A DNA stretch of 64,000 nucleotides from Helicoverpa zea (lineage: Eukaryota; Arthropoda; Insecta; Lepidoptera; Noctuidae), in assembly GCF_022581195.2 (NCBI RefSeq), contig NC_061461.1:1240001-1304000 (forward strand), given 5' to 3'. Below are positions 34,151 to 46,621 of this stretch, piece after piece. Every line of letters starts with the position of its first letter. The first letter of the stretch is position 1. The translations under genes were made by a program, and so were the position numbers. Under the pieces are notes generated by a model that was not told where the DNA came from, ran no database searches, and saw only the letters and a program-made list of their open reading frames with translations.

Positions 34151-37100
34151 ATGTTTCTCTAATTATTACGGGTTGGTATTTCGAATGTTTTCTTCTTGGC
34201 CAGCAGCGGGAATGTCGGAGATAACGATAATGACTTTGAGAAGCGTAAAACAACAAACTTTAGAACGACATGGGTTCGTTTAATAAGTTCGACTCAAGGA
34301 AACAGACATACAGCCTGAGAAAGCTGTAAGCTTAATGTTATATTATTCTCACGACCTTCATTTGTTGGTTGTATTTGAATATTTGCTTTTAAATGTTAAG
34401 TTATTCCTAACAATTTGCAGAAAGGGATGCCTGCGTACTTCGCGCAAAACATCCTCGTTGTTTGACTTCTAGGGAAATACGTGTTTGATAATGATAAATG
34501 TACTCTGAACTTTGTTAATTATATTTAGAACTGGCTCGTGTTAGGTACCCAGCAGGCACCCATGTTAGGCCGCTGTTTCGTTGCCAGTATCTGAGTAGGG
34601 CTCGACAGACATTGTCGACGGGCTGTCACGAATATGTTCCACTAATGTGCACCATTTAACTCTTTATCGCGTGGGAAGGTGTAATCAAAATGATATGTTG
34701 AACTTTAAATCGTGTGAAATATAACGTCTTGCTTCGTTTATATTAAATACACGGCGGTTAAAGCTCTGGTTAAGTTGTTAATTAGTTTGTTACAATGTTA
34801 ACATTTAAACTAAACCATGTATGTGGGCTGAGCAAATGCCAAGACCTTAGGTATGTTTTGGAGTTCATACCTACCAATATTTGGTGGTGGTTAATGGTTA
34901 TGCAAGTAACGCCTAGTTATAGTAGATACTACTGATCAGACTTAGGGTGACATTTAGATAGACCACCAACTTCCAGACAAGGGGCAGTCTTTTAAAGGTT
35001 TCTTAACATTGCGATTAAGATTCGACTGAACTCGAGAATCGAACACCGTGTTGCCCGTGCAAGCAGCAGTCAGCAGTCACGGAAGCAAGCCAGTTGTGAG
35101 CAAACATTACCCCTAAAAAATCTCAAAGTTAACTGCCCAATCAAGCTAAAACCCCACTCCGATTTCTAATCCCATTATAACAACATAACAACCCATTAAA
35201 TTAACGCCGAGCAAAAACAAAAGCTCTCGGCGCCATTCATTATCCATTTAAAAAAATAATTCCCGCCAAATATTTACTAGAGAGGTGACGCTAGTGGGGG
35301 GCAAAGAGCAGTATTCAAATGAATTAAAATCGATAATGAGTACTCGACTAAATCTAGACGGCGCGTCGGGACGCGTAGGGGTTGTGCACCGCAGATACTG
35401 AGGGGCTCAACACCCTCGTAAATTGCACCCTCTTACTAGATTAGGCGCTTTGTTTCCCGCTCTAAATACTACAAGTGTGCCTATAGAAGCTGTCTATACA
35501 AATATTTGGACGTAAGACCTACACAAAGATTCATGCCTACAATTTTAATAAGGATTTTTATTAAGGGTGGGTCTTGTTTTATCAGCATTGTTTGCGGGTC
35601 GGTCAACCTGCGAAATGTAAAGCAGGATTTTTTAAAGAAATAAATCTCAACTTCTTAACTCAATATTTTGATGATCCTACCCTTATTTTTTACATGGATT
35701 GGTAGTACATACTAACTTCTCATAACAGTTACCTAATACCCATGTATCGTTTATCAATCAACTCGATACCGATAATCCCCAACCCAGCTATATTATTGAA
35801 CCTACATTACGGTTACGTTTACCCCTGTTCAAAAAACAGGTTGAAGTTAGACCGGTTAGGGTATGAAGGGTATGAATCAGACATTTTGTTAATCAATGCC
35901 ATCTGTCGATTGAACGCCGCGGTTGGCTTTATACACAGGTGCAAACTTGGTGCAAATAATCCGCTCCGGAGATACAAAACATGGTTCGGAAATCGTCGTT
36001 CAGCGAAACATGGGATAGTCTACTAGCGACACGCGTGTGATTATGGAACTAATCAATGATGGATCCGCGTTTATTTTTACAAAAAACTGATAATTATAAC
36101 AGACATAGGTAATGCTTAGGTATTATGTCTGTTTTCTAAAAAAAACTATTTTAAACGCCGTTAACCATTTGCGCCTGTTCGTAAATCGTAGGTAAGGTAT
36201 CACTGTAAATACAGGTGATACATTACAGATGGAACTCAAAAAGGGTATTTGTAACCGGAAACCAGTGAGACAGGAGAGAATCTTCTTTGTGTATGATCTC
36301 GGCAGCTGGACTACTTTACCCCCACGTCATGGTGTTTTTTTCCTAAACCTCAGATTTGGTTGGTATGACATATTAAAAGTAAAATTTTATCAAGTCAGAA
36401 TAAAACACCATGTGGATAGTGAGTATTGAAATTGAAACTACTATATAATAGGTAAGTTATAAAAAAATGTGGCTATTCGCGGTGCCTCACCTCTGCCTTG
36501 AACAGAATCCCAAGCTCCGCAAAAACGTTTAATTACTGCCTTGTGAACGAGAAAAATATGACGCTTGGGATGAATATAATTTTATTTGTAGCAGTACGCT
36601 GTACGCTTGTGATATTCACTGTTTAAGAAAATCACATGTAAAATTAAAGTAAATCGTAGAATTGATTATTATTAAACATAGACGCTTGATGAATAACAAA
36701 TAATTACAAAAAAATAAAGCTGCTCACTGCTAAGTTTGCGCAGTAACTAAACGTTCACTTCGTTATGAGTTTTCTCAGCCGCTGTGTCTGCTGTTTGGTT
36801 TATCAATTTATTATATTTTAGTACCGTGGAAATGTGTTAAAAGTTATTATTTTGATTAAAACTAATTCTGGATAATAATTCTGATCTATACCATCAGAAA
36901 AGGTGAGATATATGACGCATTTATTGTAGGGGATGTAGGTATTCCACAAAAATAACGTTTCACCTTTCGTTTTGTAATAACATTTTTATCGATCTTTAGT
37001 AAATAACCAAAATACTGATGATTATGTCATCACTGTAAATTGTATTACTTGTATTCTCTCTTTTGCCCCACATTGATTTTTTTATTTCAGGTTATTATCG

Positions 37101-38940
37101 ACCTGTCAAGAAGACATTTTTTTCGTGAAGCTGTACTTGCAAAATTCGCAAAATAGGAGACGAAAACCCCTTTAAGTTTTCAAATTTCATATCGAATCTG
37201 CCACCAATAGTAAGTTTGACTAACTTTCATTAATTTTACAAGCAAAAGTGCGTAATAAATCTTTACAGCAAATTATTTGCTCGTCGAGGTGTGTAAGTAA
37301 ACATTTTGCTAATTCCAGCGATAGGAATGTTTTATTATTGTAAGTTATAGATTGCGAGGACTGACTGGTAGCTTTATACTCTCTTATAGTTCTGTAAAAG
37401 GTGTATTGTTGAAGTGCAATCACGAATATTATGTGTATAACCTCTAAACGGTTACAATGTATTCAGTATCATATGTTTCTGTCACGCCCAGCTGTTTAGA
37501 TATGTAGCTCATGCAAGGTTAGACTTAGATTACACCAAACACGTTTAACAAAAACGCATCGTCAGCCGCGAGCCGGCCGACTACTTTTCAAGTGTCTAGT
37601 ATACGTCACAAATGGGTTCCAGTTACTTCAAGTGCGTGTTTATGCATAGTTAATGTTCTTTCCCGTTCAATTCGTACAAGTAAGAGCAAGAAAGGTACAG
37701 CATTACGTCATAAAGCGATAAGATAAAGCGACGGTTCGCAGAGGACTCCTGGAGTCCGCGCCACAGATGACCGTTTTTTGACAGAGAGCTCCTGGAGTCC
37801 GTTCAACAGACGAGGGGATATTTGGGTGATATTTCCAGAGATTACTACTTTCAAATGGAGCATTGTACATTGTGTTGCACAGATAAGTGGAAATAAACTT
37901 TGTATTGTCAACACATAGCTGTGTGAATAGTAAGCAGTGTTTGCTGATGCTTGTTCACTAAATAATAACTAAGTTAGTCATTAAATCATCCAAATAAGGC
38001 TGCATCTATAATTTAATTATGAATTAAATAAAAATTACAAACTTATTCACTTAAAATGTAATCAAACAAGTCTAAATAATATAATAAAACTCACAAAATG
38101 AACAACTAAAGATTAAGGGCTCGACTGTAGAGAAATTGATCTTATTTCTGAGTAGTTCAAAATAATAACCTAAGGATAAGGAGGACCCTAGCCACATCCA
38201 AATAACCAAGGTGTCTGAAGTTGCCAACCGACCTTCAATGCTCATTTACAGGTGAACCGCTGTTCTTAAGTAACAAGAAGCCAAATTAATTCTATGTAAT
38301 GTACTGCAATTTTATACCTACAGCAAATATCAAAACCTTGCCATTTAAATGAATTTTTATTTTTTATTAAAAAAAGTAAAGTCAAACTTGCTCATCAAAC
38401 TTTATATAAATCTAGACAATGATTTAGCATAAAAATGTGCAAAGTCACAATTTATCTTGAATTTTGTGCCTAATAAAGTGATAATTTTTATGATAACTAG
38501 CAATAAAATAACTAATTTTGCCTCCTATTAGCTAAATTTAATAGTCATGTGTAATTGATATTGATTGGCAATGACTATGAAAGTTGTATTTATAACTTCT
38601 ATAAGAATTAAAAATGTATTTGAATTCAAGCACAACAGATCACTTCTATACATAAAGTGGAATTTTATTTTAGAGAAATGAGAAGTGCAGTTCACAGACC
38701 AATCCACAGCAATGTTCTCTCTCTGGATTTAGTTAAAAGTTAAGGCTATCTAAACTAAAAATATGGAAAAGAGCATCTATTTTTGGTAGTTTGTATTTGT
38801 AGCCTGCTAAACTATTTGAAAAATATTTCACTATTTGTTAGCCGCCCCAAGTAACATAGACTATATTTTATCAAGGTACTAAAAGTATTTTTCACAAGGT
38901 GAAACCACAGGAAAGAGCTAGTCAATAATATTGGGGTCAA
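34151..38940. other. AT-rich intergenic DNA, no gene seen
   Basis: About 4.8 kb without a supported gene, RNA gene or complete transposon. A local repeat of 'gaggactcctggagtccg' and 'gagctcctggagtccg' (37740-37802) is noted; each copy contains a small palindrome (ctcctggag). Confidence 0.45.
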
Positions 38941-38961
38941 TACAAAAACAATGCTTTATAT

Positions 38962-39363
38962 TTATTGGACTAAGCTAACTTTACAAATCCTATCATTGTT
39001 CACACTACAGTAGCCCTTATAATAATCAAAGATGTCTTCAAGTTGGTATAGGTTAATGTATTTACACATAAACATAGATAATACTGGTTTCTTAACACTT
39101 AATGAAAATATCAAACAATTTTCTGAAGGCCAATGACAATAATGTAAATAACTAAATAAGTTATTAATTGCTGTATAATGTGAAGCTGAATGCCTTGCAT
39201 ACATTGTATTTAAGTACATAAGAACAAAGTCATGTATTATTCCCATGGGTATTGACAGAAATAGATAAATTGAAGTGTGTGATATCTCTGGACTATGTTG
39301 ATTTAACATTTTTGTTACATCATACATTGGAGGGCGTTTAGGCAAAGAAATAATTGCAAGCAA
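38962..39363 (-). CDS. Uncertain coding-like open frame, possible last exon
   Basis: I do not recognise this. A 133-codon frame without stops reads on the minus strand and ends with AATAAA overlapping its stop, as in some compact last exons. It has no ATG at its open end (the first codon is TTG), so it would need an upstream exon. An AG precedes it, but with a poor pyrimidine tract. The translation is rich in aromatic and hydrophobic residues (IYLFLSIPMGIIHDFVLMYL) and could include a membrane segment. No matching exon was found between it and the DCUN1D gene at 40652. Chance is possible in AT-rich DNA, though this length is unusual here. Confidence 0.2.
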   Translation of the reverse strand: MLAIISLPKRPPMYDVTKMLNQHSPEISHTSIYLFLSIPMGIIHDFVLMYLNTMYARHSASHYTAINNLFSYLHYCHWPSENCLIFSLSVKKPVLSMFMCKYINLYQLEDIFDYYKGYCSVNNDRICKVSLVQ

Positions 39364-39540
39364 GCACTTTTATATCATCCATCTATGTATAAAGTACCCA
39401 TGTATGTACATATAAAGTTTTTTGGTGCAAATCTCAGGAACTATTGGTCTGATTTGAGAAAGCCAGTAAAACAGCTGGCTTAATCTACTCAGAATATTAA
39501 TTCATTCATGTTCAGTCAGTTGAAACATTCAAACTATCTT

Positions 39541-39793
39541 GACACCTCCTACGTATATTATCGTAACCAAAAAAATGACGATTTTGCTTTTTTTACATAA
39601 AATGACTTATTTTTATTTCCATTTATTTATTTTTAAACATATATTTTACATTTTTAGTAATATTCAGTATAAATATAAATGTAAAATATATGTTTAAAAA
39701 TTAATACTTAAATGGAAATAAAAATAAGTTGTTTTATGTAAAAAAAGCAAAATCGTCATTTTGTTGGTTACAATAATATATGTAGGAGGTGTC
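39541..39793. repeat. Long hairpin (fold-back), arms about 115 bp
   Basis: The segment from GACACCTCCTACGTATATTA pairs with its near-complete reverse complement ending at GGAGGTGTC (39793). The loop, near 39655-39680, is only a few tens of bases. Blocks such as 'aaaatgacgattttgct' are matched by 'agcaaaatcgtcatttt'. It could be a fold-back MITE. If transcribed it would form a long double-stranded RNA, a possible source of small RNAs. Confidence 0.85.
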
Positions 39794-39845
39794 GATCTGT
39801 TTATGGCCAAACTCATTTAAAAAAGCAGATCTTCCGGTATTATAT

Positions 39846-39914
39846 GATAAAGTAATCAGCGTAAACACCCAATTATACTAAACAGTTAAGTATAATTCCA
39901 CAGATTACTTTATC
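39846..39914. repeat. Nested stem-loop
   Basis: GATAAAGTAATC at 39846 pairs with GATTACTTTATC at 39903-39914. Inside it AATTATACT pairs with AGTATAATT. The two stems stack into one hairpin 50 bases downstream of the larger one. Confidence 0.75.
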
Positions 39915-40651
39915 AGTACTTTTTTAGGCTTGTAGGTTTCAAGGGCCAAATATGAGTGTATTGTATGTTTGAGTCCAGTAAAAGTCTCGATACAAGTTGA
40001 AACAAGTCATGTAACATAATATTTTATCAAAAGTAATCTCCATCTATCACTTCTATGTATTTAGTCGGTGAGATATGACATATAATATAACTGAAAAACT
40101 GTTTGTATTTAATTAACCAAAATTGTGTGTGTTCTTAAATATGTAGAATAGATTATTTTAGTATCAGTATATATTTTGTATAAAATTAACCAACACTTTT
40201 TGTTGAACAATAACTGATTCTAAAACATTCTTACAAATTAATGAGCTTATTAAGAAGAACTTAATTGATATCATGTTTCATGTTCAAATATGGATTGGTA
40301 CTAATTGGTAATATAAATAATTTCATGAGGAAAGTAACAGAACAGAAGGCTAAATAAGATGTGTGTGCCAAAGATATGTGTACTTGCAAGAACATATATG
40401 TGTTTAAGTGGCTATTACAAATATGTTCTTGCAAGTAGTTTCTGTTTCGTTTCTAATGCGGGCAACTGTACTCTTATTACTCTCTTTAAAAAATTACATT
40501 CAAATTGCAAACTCAGAAACCTGAAATCAGCAATAGTTAACTACCTACTGATCTTAGTCGCAAGCATCAAAATCTATCTATCTATACTTGAGACATTTAA
40601 ATACTGAAGTTATATTAAAAATTAAAATTAATTGAACAGGGTGGTAGAACG
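39915..40651. other. Upstream region of the DCUN1D gene
   Basis: AT-rich, with no coding sequence supported. A CAG at about 40637-40639 just before the start codon could be an acceptor joining an upstream 5' UTR exon, but no partner exon was identified. Confidence 0.35.
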
Positions 40652-43392
40652 ATGCCTCGCTGCAGCAAACGCACACGGAGCGGCGCTCCCGCGAACGGGG
40701 GCGAAGTCCTACCGGGGGCGACCGCCATCGACGAACACCATCACCACAAGAGATCTAGAAATAGCAGGTAAGGGAACCAATCTAATATGTAGTTTCATTG
40801 TTATGACCATTTCAGAAATGGGCGGTTTTAGTAATATTTTGTATAGGAGTCCAAAATCCCACATTTTTTGCACTGATTATTTATTTCCCTTTTATATCTT
40901 TATCAGATTGTTGCTGAACTGTTGGAAGCCTAATAACTTTATATTTTGATTTTATTCTTATGTGTTAATTTATTAATTTCAGTTCACGTCGACATTCCAA
41001 ATCAGAAGACACGAGTTTTAGCGTAAAGAAATGTTTAGCATGGTTTAAAGAATACACAACAGTTACAGAACCAGATGTATTAGGTAAGTACATACATTGT
41101 GCAATTTAAGTCCACCATTCAAACCTACTTTCTACAAAACTGTGAATCTGGGACCTCCATGCCAGATTTATCATCATCTTTATTGTAAAGCCCAATAAAA
41201 TTGATATAGTTCTCGTCAAACTTTCTATCCTTAAGAAACATTGCACGAGTTGCTAATTATAAAACCACTGTTTTGTCACCACAGGTCCAGAAGGCATGGA
41301 AAAGTTCTGTGAAGACTTAGGAGTGGATCCAGAGAATGTTGTTATGTTGGTCATTGCATACAAAATGGGGGCAAAACAAATGGGCTATTTCACACAAGAG
41401 GAATGGTTAAAAGGTAACACATTCATTTTCATTATTCTTCATACATATTTTGCAGTTTTTCTTTTGCGTGATGACCAAATCAAATCAAAAATCATTTATT
41501 CAATCTTGGGTGCAAAACAGCACAAAAAATTACAAAAAACAGCCCCCAAAATGCCCATCTTTCACCACTTCCTACATGTTTTTTGCTGGGAAGAAGGAGT
41601 GGTGTAACAAAGACCCCAGCAAAACATGTCTGGCCAAAATGATAATGATAAAAAATACATGCTAATTTATATTGTTTGTTTATTTTCAGGTCTAACAGAG
41701 TTACAGTGTGACAGTGTGCACAAATTGCAGAACAAATTAGAATATCTTCGCAGCTTACTCAACGATCCATATATTTTTAAGGCTATTTACAGATACTCCT
41801 ATGATTTTGCAAGGGTAAGTACACACTTTACCCCTTTTAAATTAAGTCTGTGTACTGAACTCAGAGATATGGAAGAAATACCCAAAAAACAGGGGAATGT
41901 TAGTAATTGGGTCTTCAGGTACCCTAGAAACTACTAAGTTTAGTCCCTGTTTTACACAAATACATACTTTGCTTGTTATAATTTTCCCTAATTTGTTGCT
42001 AAAGAAGATCGATAGGCCAAAGGCGAACGGCAGATTTCGTACTGTATATTTTTTTTGTTGTTCAGTTATAGAATTTGTACCAATTATTAAGGCTACTAAG
42101 CCATTTATTTTCATGTTAATGTAGTATTTTTAGAACTCCGGATTAATTAATTATACCCATTAAAAGATTAAAGTAATTCGAGGCTTGAAATGATAAATAA
42201 TTATTTAAAAATAGAAATAACAGTAAATATTATTAACCAATCACATATTATACCTTAAAATGAATAATTAGTCATACTATCTTAATAATTAACAATTATT
42301 AGATATAAATTATTTTCACCATCAATATTTTTTTGTATTTGCAATTATTTTATTGACAGGTAACGAAAATCTTTCAGTCTCTGTTCAGTTATTTGCTGTT
42401 GATTAAGAGACAAGCTAGGTAGAACATTTCTTTTATTACCATAACAATGTTTAATATGTTTATGCACCTAGGTAAAACAACCTACATGGGTACACTGTAG
42501 TACATAACCTTAAAAAACAAAACTGGTTATAACTTTTACTTCCCAAGTTCTAAAAATCTGAGAATTTACAAAGGGCTTGTCTATCATATTACCCATCAAT
42601 TAAAACAAAAAATATCCCAAAACACGAAATTTTATTAGCGGTACGAAAGTCCCATACAAGCCTGCCATTCGCCTTTAAAATGTGACCAAATCGGTAAATT
42701 CTCATGTTTTAACGAGACTAATGTACAGCAATTCAAGTTATTTATTTGAAATAATAATAAATATTTTTTCTCTTTTCGTAGGACAAAGACCAGCGGTCCC
42801 TAGAGACGGGCACGGCGCGAGCACTGCTGGGCGTGCTGCTGCCGCGCTGGGCGCTGCGGCCGGCGCTGGCCGACTTCCTGCAGCGCGGCCGCTACCGCGT
42901 CGTCAACCGCGACCAGTGGTGCAACATCCTCGAGTTCAGCCGCACCGTCGACACGCAGCTCAATACTTATGATGCTGATGGCGCTTGTATGTATCAGTTT
43001 GTGTGCTCAAATATTCATATTTATGGGTGTTACAGTCAGTGTTTTATTTACAAGGAGCGACTGCCCTATCTGACCTCCTGGATCCAGTTATACAAGCAAC
43101 CCCTTTGCTTCTAACTTCCTAAAATATTCAAAAGTCAGTTGCATCTAGCATTGCTTAACCCTATGATCCATTGACCTGTGCAGCTGTCAATTAGCCGCAA
43201 GCTTAGTACTTGTGCATCGTATGTAATAGTAGTTATATTGCATGAAATAAATATTTTTCTTTCTCTATTGGTCATTAGTTTTATATATTTATTTATATTT
43301 CCTTGTTTGCAGGGCCCGTGATGCTGGACGAGTTCGTGGAGTGGCTGCGCGGCGAGCGGGCAGGCGACGCCGCCATGCCGGCGCACAGCTGA
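40652..43392 (+). CDS. DCUN1D5: DCN1-like protein (DCUN1D4/5 type), cullin neddylation cofactor
   Basis: Six exons encode 251 residues: 40652-40767, 40983-41083, 41285-41413, 41690-41814, 42782-42986 and 43313-43392. All introns are GT/AG and all phases fit. The protein is a scaffold E3 that speeds NEDD8 transfer from UBC12 to cullins. The PONY/DCUN1 domain fills about residues 50-245, with family signatures KKCLAWF, GPEGMEKFCEDLGV, EEWLKG, DKDQRSLE, NRDQWCNILEFSRT and LDEFVEW. The N-terminus is short, basic (MPRCSKRTRS, HHHHKRSR) and nuclear-signal-like; it lacks the UBA domain of DCUN1D1/2 and the myristoylation of DCUN1D3. This matches the DCUN1D4/5 branch, and the choice between the two is not resolved. 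The last two exons are strikingly GC-rich beside AT-rich introns. Introns 3 and 5 carry retroposon fragments. Confidence 0.93.
41460..41625 (-). repeat. Retroposon tail fragment in DCUN1D intron 3
   Basis: 'aaatcaaatcaaaaatcatttattcaa' style sequence followed by a GC-richer segment looks like the reversed 3' end of a CR1/Jockey-type LINE or a SINE. No coding or target duplication was seen. The inverted words 'tttgctgggaag...ccccagcaaaa' (41580-41625) lie at its end. Confidence 0.35.
43030..43140 (-). repeat. Lepidopteran SINE-like dispersed repeat, copy 3 (intron 5 of DCUN1D)
   Basis: Minus-orientation fragment with 'caaggagcgactgcc', 'tatctgacctcct' and 'agttatacaagcaacccc', the same words as in copy 1 at 290-350. 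Confidence 0.7.
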
Positions 43393-43560
43393 GGCCCGCC
43401 GCCGCCCTAGTCGCCCCAGCTGCACAGGGGATGATACAAGATAGAGTGCTCATGTGTACCGTGTTGTGTGTGATCAGTGTTTCTGTGGATAGTGCCGGAT
43501 TCATTTATAGCAAGAATACAAGATGACATGTGAAATTGTTTCCAGACTTACAAAATAAAT
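43393..43560 (+). terminator. DCUN1D 3' UTR and polyadenylation signal
   Basis: After the stop at 43390-43392 the first strong AATAAA is in 'acaaaataaatattg' near 43552. That would give a 3' UTR of about 170 bases. Longer alternatives downstream cannot be excluded. Confidence 0.5.
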
Positions 43561-44288
43561 ATTGTTATTCATATTTTAGTAATTGTAACTAGGTTCATAC
43601 CTGGGTTCCTGCTCTAAATATTACTATGGGCTTGCACTCGCAAAATCCGGCACTGTGGAGCACACAATAGTGACAGCGAATGAAATGTTAAGACCTGAGC
43701 AGAAAACAAGTACCTGTGTGTTTTAATTTCATTTTATAAAGCTGAAAAGTTTGGTTGAGCATGCAAATCTCAGGAACTACTGGACTACTAACTAGTGTTA
43801 GATGGCCCATTTATCGTTTAAACAGCTTAGAGCTGGCAGAAGCTAGTGTTCAGCAAAATAAAAATCAATACTGCCACTTTAATTCAAAATTATCTTGCGA
43901 TGATTAATGTACTGCTAATCTGCTTGGTCTTTACAACTTTTGTTGTCCTGAATATGAAAATACTTGTACACATTAGCACTCCATTAGTTGTCTAATCTGT
44001 GGAATGTATAGTTGAAGTTGACTATACAGTGTGAATAGGAAATATATGCAGAGTGGAAAAGACTTGATTAGGAATGGAAGGTCTAAATCAATGTGATGAA
44101 AGACCTGGGTTAGTGAATGGTTTAGAACGGACATTGTTGCTCTCTCACAACATGATGCTAAGTGAGAAACTTCTGAAAACCTCCTGTATATATAGACATG
44201 ACACTGATAACAAAACAAAAATATGTGTATTTGTTTATATTTTGTGTTGTATGCACAAGTGATCAAGTCTTTGATTGGAATGTTTTTA
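43561..44288. other. Intergenic DNA, no gene seen
   Basis: AT-rich DNA downstream of DCUN1D up to the Harbinger-like MITE. The phrase 'ctcaggaactactgg' near 43769 recurs as 'ctcaggaactattgg' near 39434, indicating shared dispersed repeat remnants. Confidence 0.4.
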
Positions 44289-44291
44289 TAA

Positions 44292-44701
44292 GGGTGCGTC
44301 CACATCTGGCGAATGCGCAGCACGCGAGCCGATCGCGAGCTGTCCGCGAGCTGCGCGCGTGCAGTCACTGCAATAGTTCGGTGCGCCTCTTTAGCGCAAC
44401 TCACGCAAGGCTCGTATAGAGCGCGCGAGCGGCGCGCGATCTGCGCGAGCGGCGCGCGATCTGCGCGCAATCAGTTCTCGCCCTTACAGTTCCGTATATT
44501 GGCTCAGTACTATCGAAGATGGCAGACGTCGCGCGCCGCCTGCGCGCCGCTCGCGTGCGGCGCTTAGGTCGCGCGCGAGCTGCGCGCGGGCGGCGCAGAA
44601 GCGGCGCACGAACAAAAATGCACGCGCGCAGCTCGCGGACAGCTCGCGATCGGCTCGCGTGCTGCGCATTCGCGGCGCATTCGCCAGATGTGGACGCACC
44701 C
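44292..44701. mobile_element. GC-rich Harbinger-like MITE
   Basis: A 410-bp element has inverted ends (GGGTGCGTCCACATCTGGCG and its reverse complement) that stay matched for about 70 bases. It is flanked by TAA on both sides (44289-44291 and 44702-44704). A TAA/TWA 3-bp duplication is the PIF/Harbinger hallmark. The interior is almost entirely CG-rich and contains two copies of a 20-mer starting CTGCGCGAGCGG near 44423. It has no coding capacity; the open frames over it are by-products of its composition. Confidence 0.8.
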
Positions 44702-44704
44702 TAA

Positions 44705-46621
44705 CGCTTGTTATAATTAACCAAACAAAAAGTCAATAAAACAAGTTATTGTATGAAAATCGTCAATATATCATTGTCATGTCTATGTTCTCATAAGCCT
44801 TAAAATTATACCAGATTATTATACTGTTAGTTAACAATTTACAAACTCACTCGCTGAACTAGTATATGATACTTGAGCCATAAGGGGTCTGTAATATGTA
44901 ATTTATTGACAGGGAATATAAATTATTACGTGAGTAATATTTATCGCGGGCGATAACCGCATATTGAACTGTTATATCAAGCAGTTTTGTTTAAAACCTG
45001 TGTGTATGAACTTTATGTCCTGCTTTGTACTCTAGCGTTGTCCCTTACATTTGTTTATCCTCAATTTTTTTTGTTTGTTTATGGCACTACAAAAAAAGAT
45101 TTTGGTTTTTTGTTCAACAATGCTAGTGTAGAAGGCATTCTGCCACTTATGCCAAATTGTGAAAATGAGTGAGAACATTTTTGTGTGTTTGCTTGGCCCG
45201 TTGTCGTCCGTAATGATGTATTTTGTTTCATTCATGTAATGTGAAAATCTCGTGTATAGTTTGACGCGAGTATGCATGGTAATGTAAACTGTTTTCTTTT
45301 TTCAATTTTGAAAAGAATAAAACAAGCAGGTATTGTTAATAAACAAATTTAGTTTTTCTTTGTTCTAACAAGTTGCATTATGCCCTTATGACTATTCTTT
45401 CACTTTATTTATGCAAAGCATGCTGCACTTATCCATTAACATTATTTCGCACATTTTGTAAATATAACATTACTTATGCTATTGGTTGACCACCCGAGGA
45501 GCTTCATACATCAATGGTCAGTACATTCTATTGTATTTTATATTATGTATTATTTGTCTTATTAACTGGTAGGTATAAGTTCATGTGTATATTTTTAGCA
45601 TTTACTTTAGATGTATGTATATTATGATTACGCGATGCTCCTCTTAATATAAAACGAATATATATTTGAAGTATGCAATCTCATTATCTATGAAATCTGT
45701 TGAGACATTGAATATTATATTAATTTGCCCACCGAACGTTTATTATTATGTTTGCAATAAAACAGTACAACAGACAAGGAGATGTGAACTTTGAACAGGT
45801 TATGTGTATATTTATTTTGTACCAGTAGCTAATACTTGGTGGGATTAGTGTAATGTGTTGCAATTCAATGAAAAGCTTATACTGTCAGGTATCTGCTTCA
45901 GATGGCCTTTCGACTGATTTTAAACACAAGCCTAGGATAACTGTAATCTGAATGTGCGGTGAACATCTCTGGTGTTCGTCTAACAACATTCATCTTCCTT
46001 TAGCAATAAAATATGTTTAGATAGAAACTTCAGCTATTTATGTATAGTATCATTATATTAATAAGTTGGTAACATAAGTGGTTATTTTTGTAAAGATACT
46101 TAGACTAACGCTAGACATGTGTCGCACATTTAACTAAACTGAAAATAGAATAATCCATATACACCGCAACTAGACTGGACTGCCGAGGCCACTTCGAATC
46201 ATGTTCCAATAGACTAGGTCTACGTCTAGTCTAAACACTAGGTTTAGGTGTAGATATCGTTTTATATAAGAACGTGTAGGTAGTATATTCAAATTCTCTG
46301 ATTGTAAGTAAATGATTTCTCTGTAAAATACCGTGTATCCAAAATTATCGCAAATCGTTTAGGCCATTGTAACGGAGGTTATTACATGAGGAATAAATAA
46401 AATAATTTCAAAGTGAATTGTGTTTTGTTTACCATTTGATTTGTTCATTGTAACTTTGTGTAAGTCTGCTCTTATTAAACTATTTGATTACTGAATTTGA
46501 AGTTTTCCTTTTATCAAAATGGCAATATCTGCTGCTATATGGTGACCAAATATGACAAAATCTACATCCATATTTTGAAATGGGCCTGGGAAAAATAAAA
46601 ATCTGCTTACATAATAGTTGT
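44705..46621. other. AT-rich space between convergent DCUN1D and FRG1
   Basis: No gene was seen. Several AATAAA signals on the plus strand (for example near 45316 and 45757) could belong to long DCUN1D 3' UTR forms. Confidence 0.4.

Noticed and set aside
33846..34256. 136-codon minus-strand frame over the CpG patch
   Set aside because: It has no recognisable domain, and similar-length frames occur in several phases there, as expected from the CG-rich composition.
44313..44699. Arg/Ala-rich open frames on both strands
   Set aside because: They arise from the CG-rich inverted repeats of the Harbinger-like MITE.
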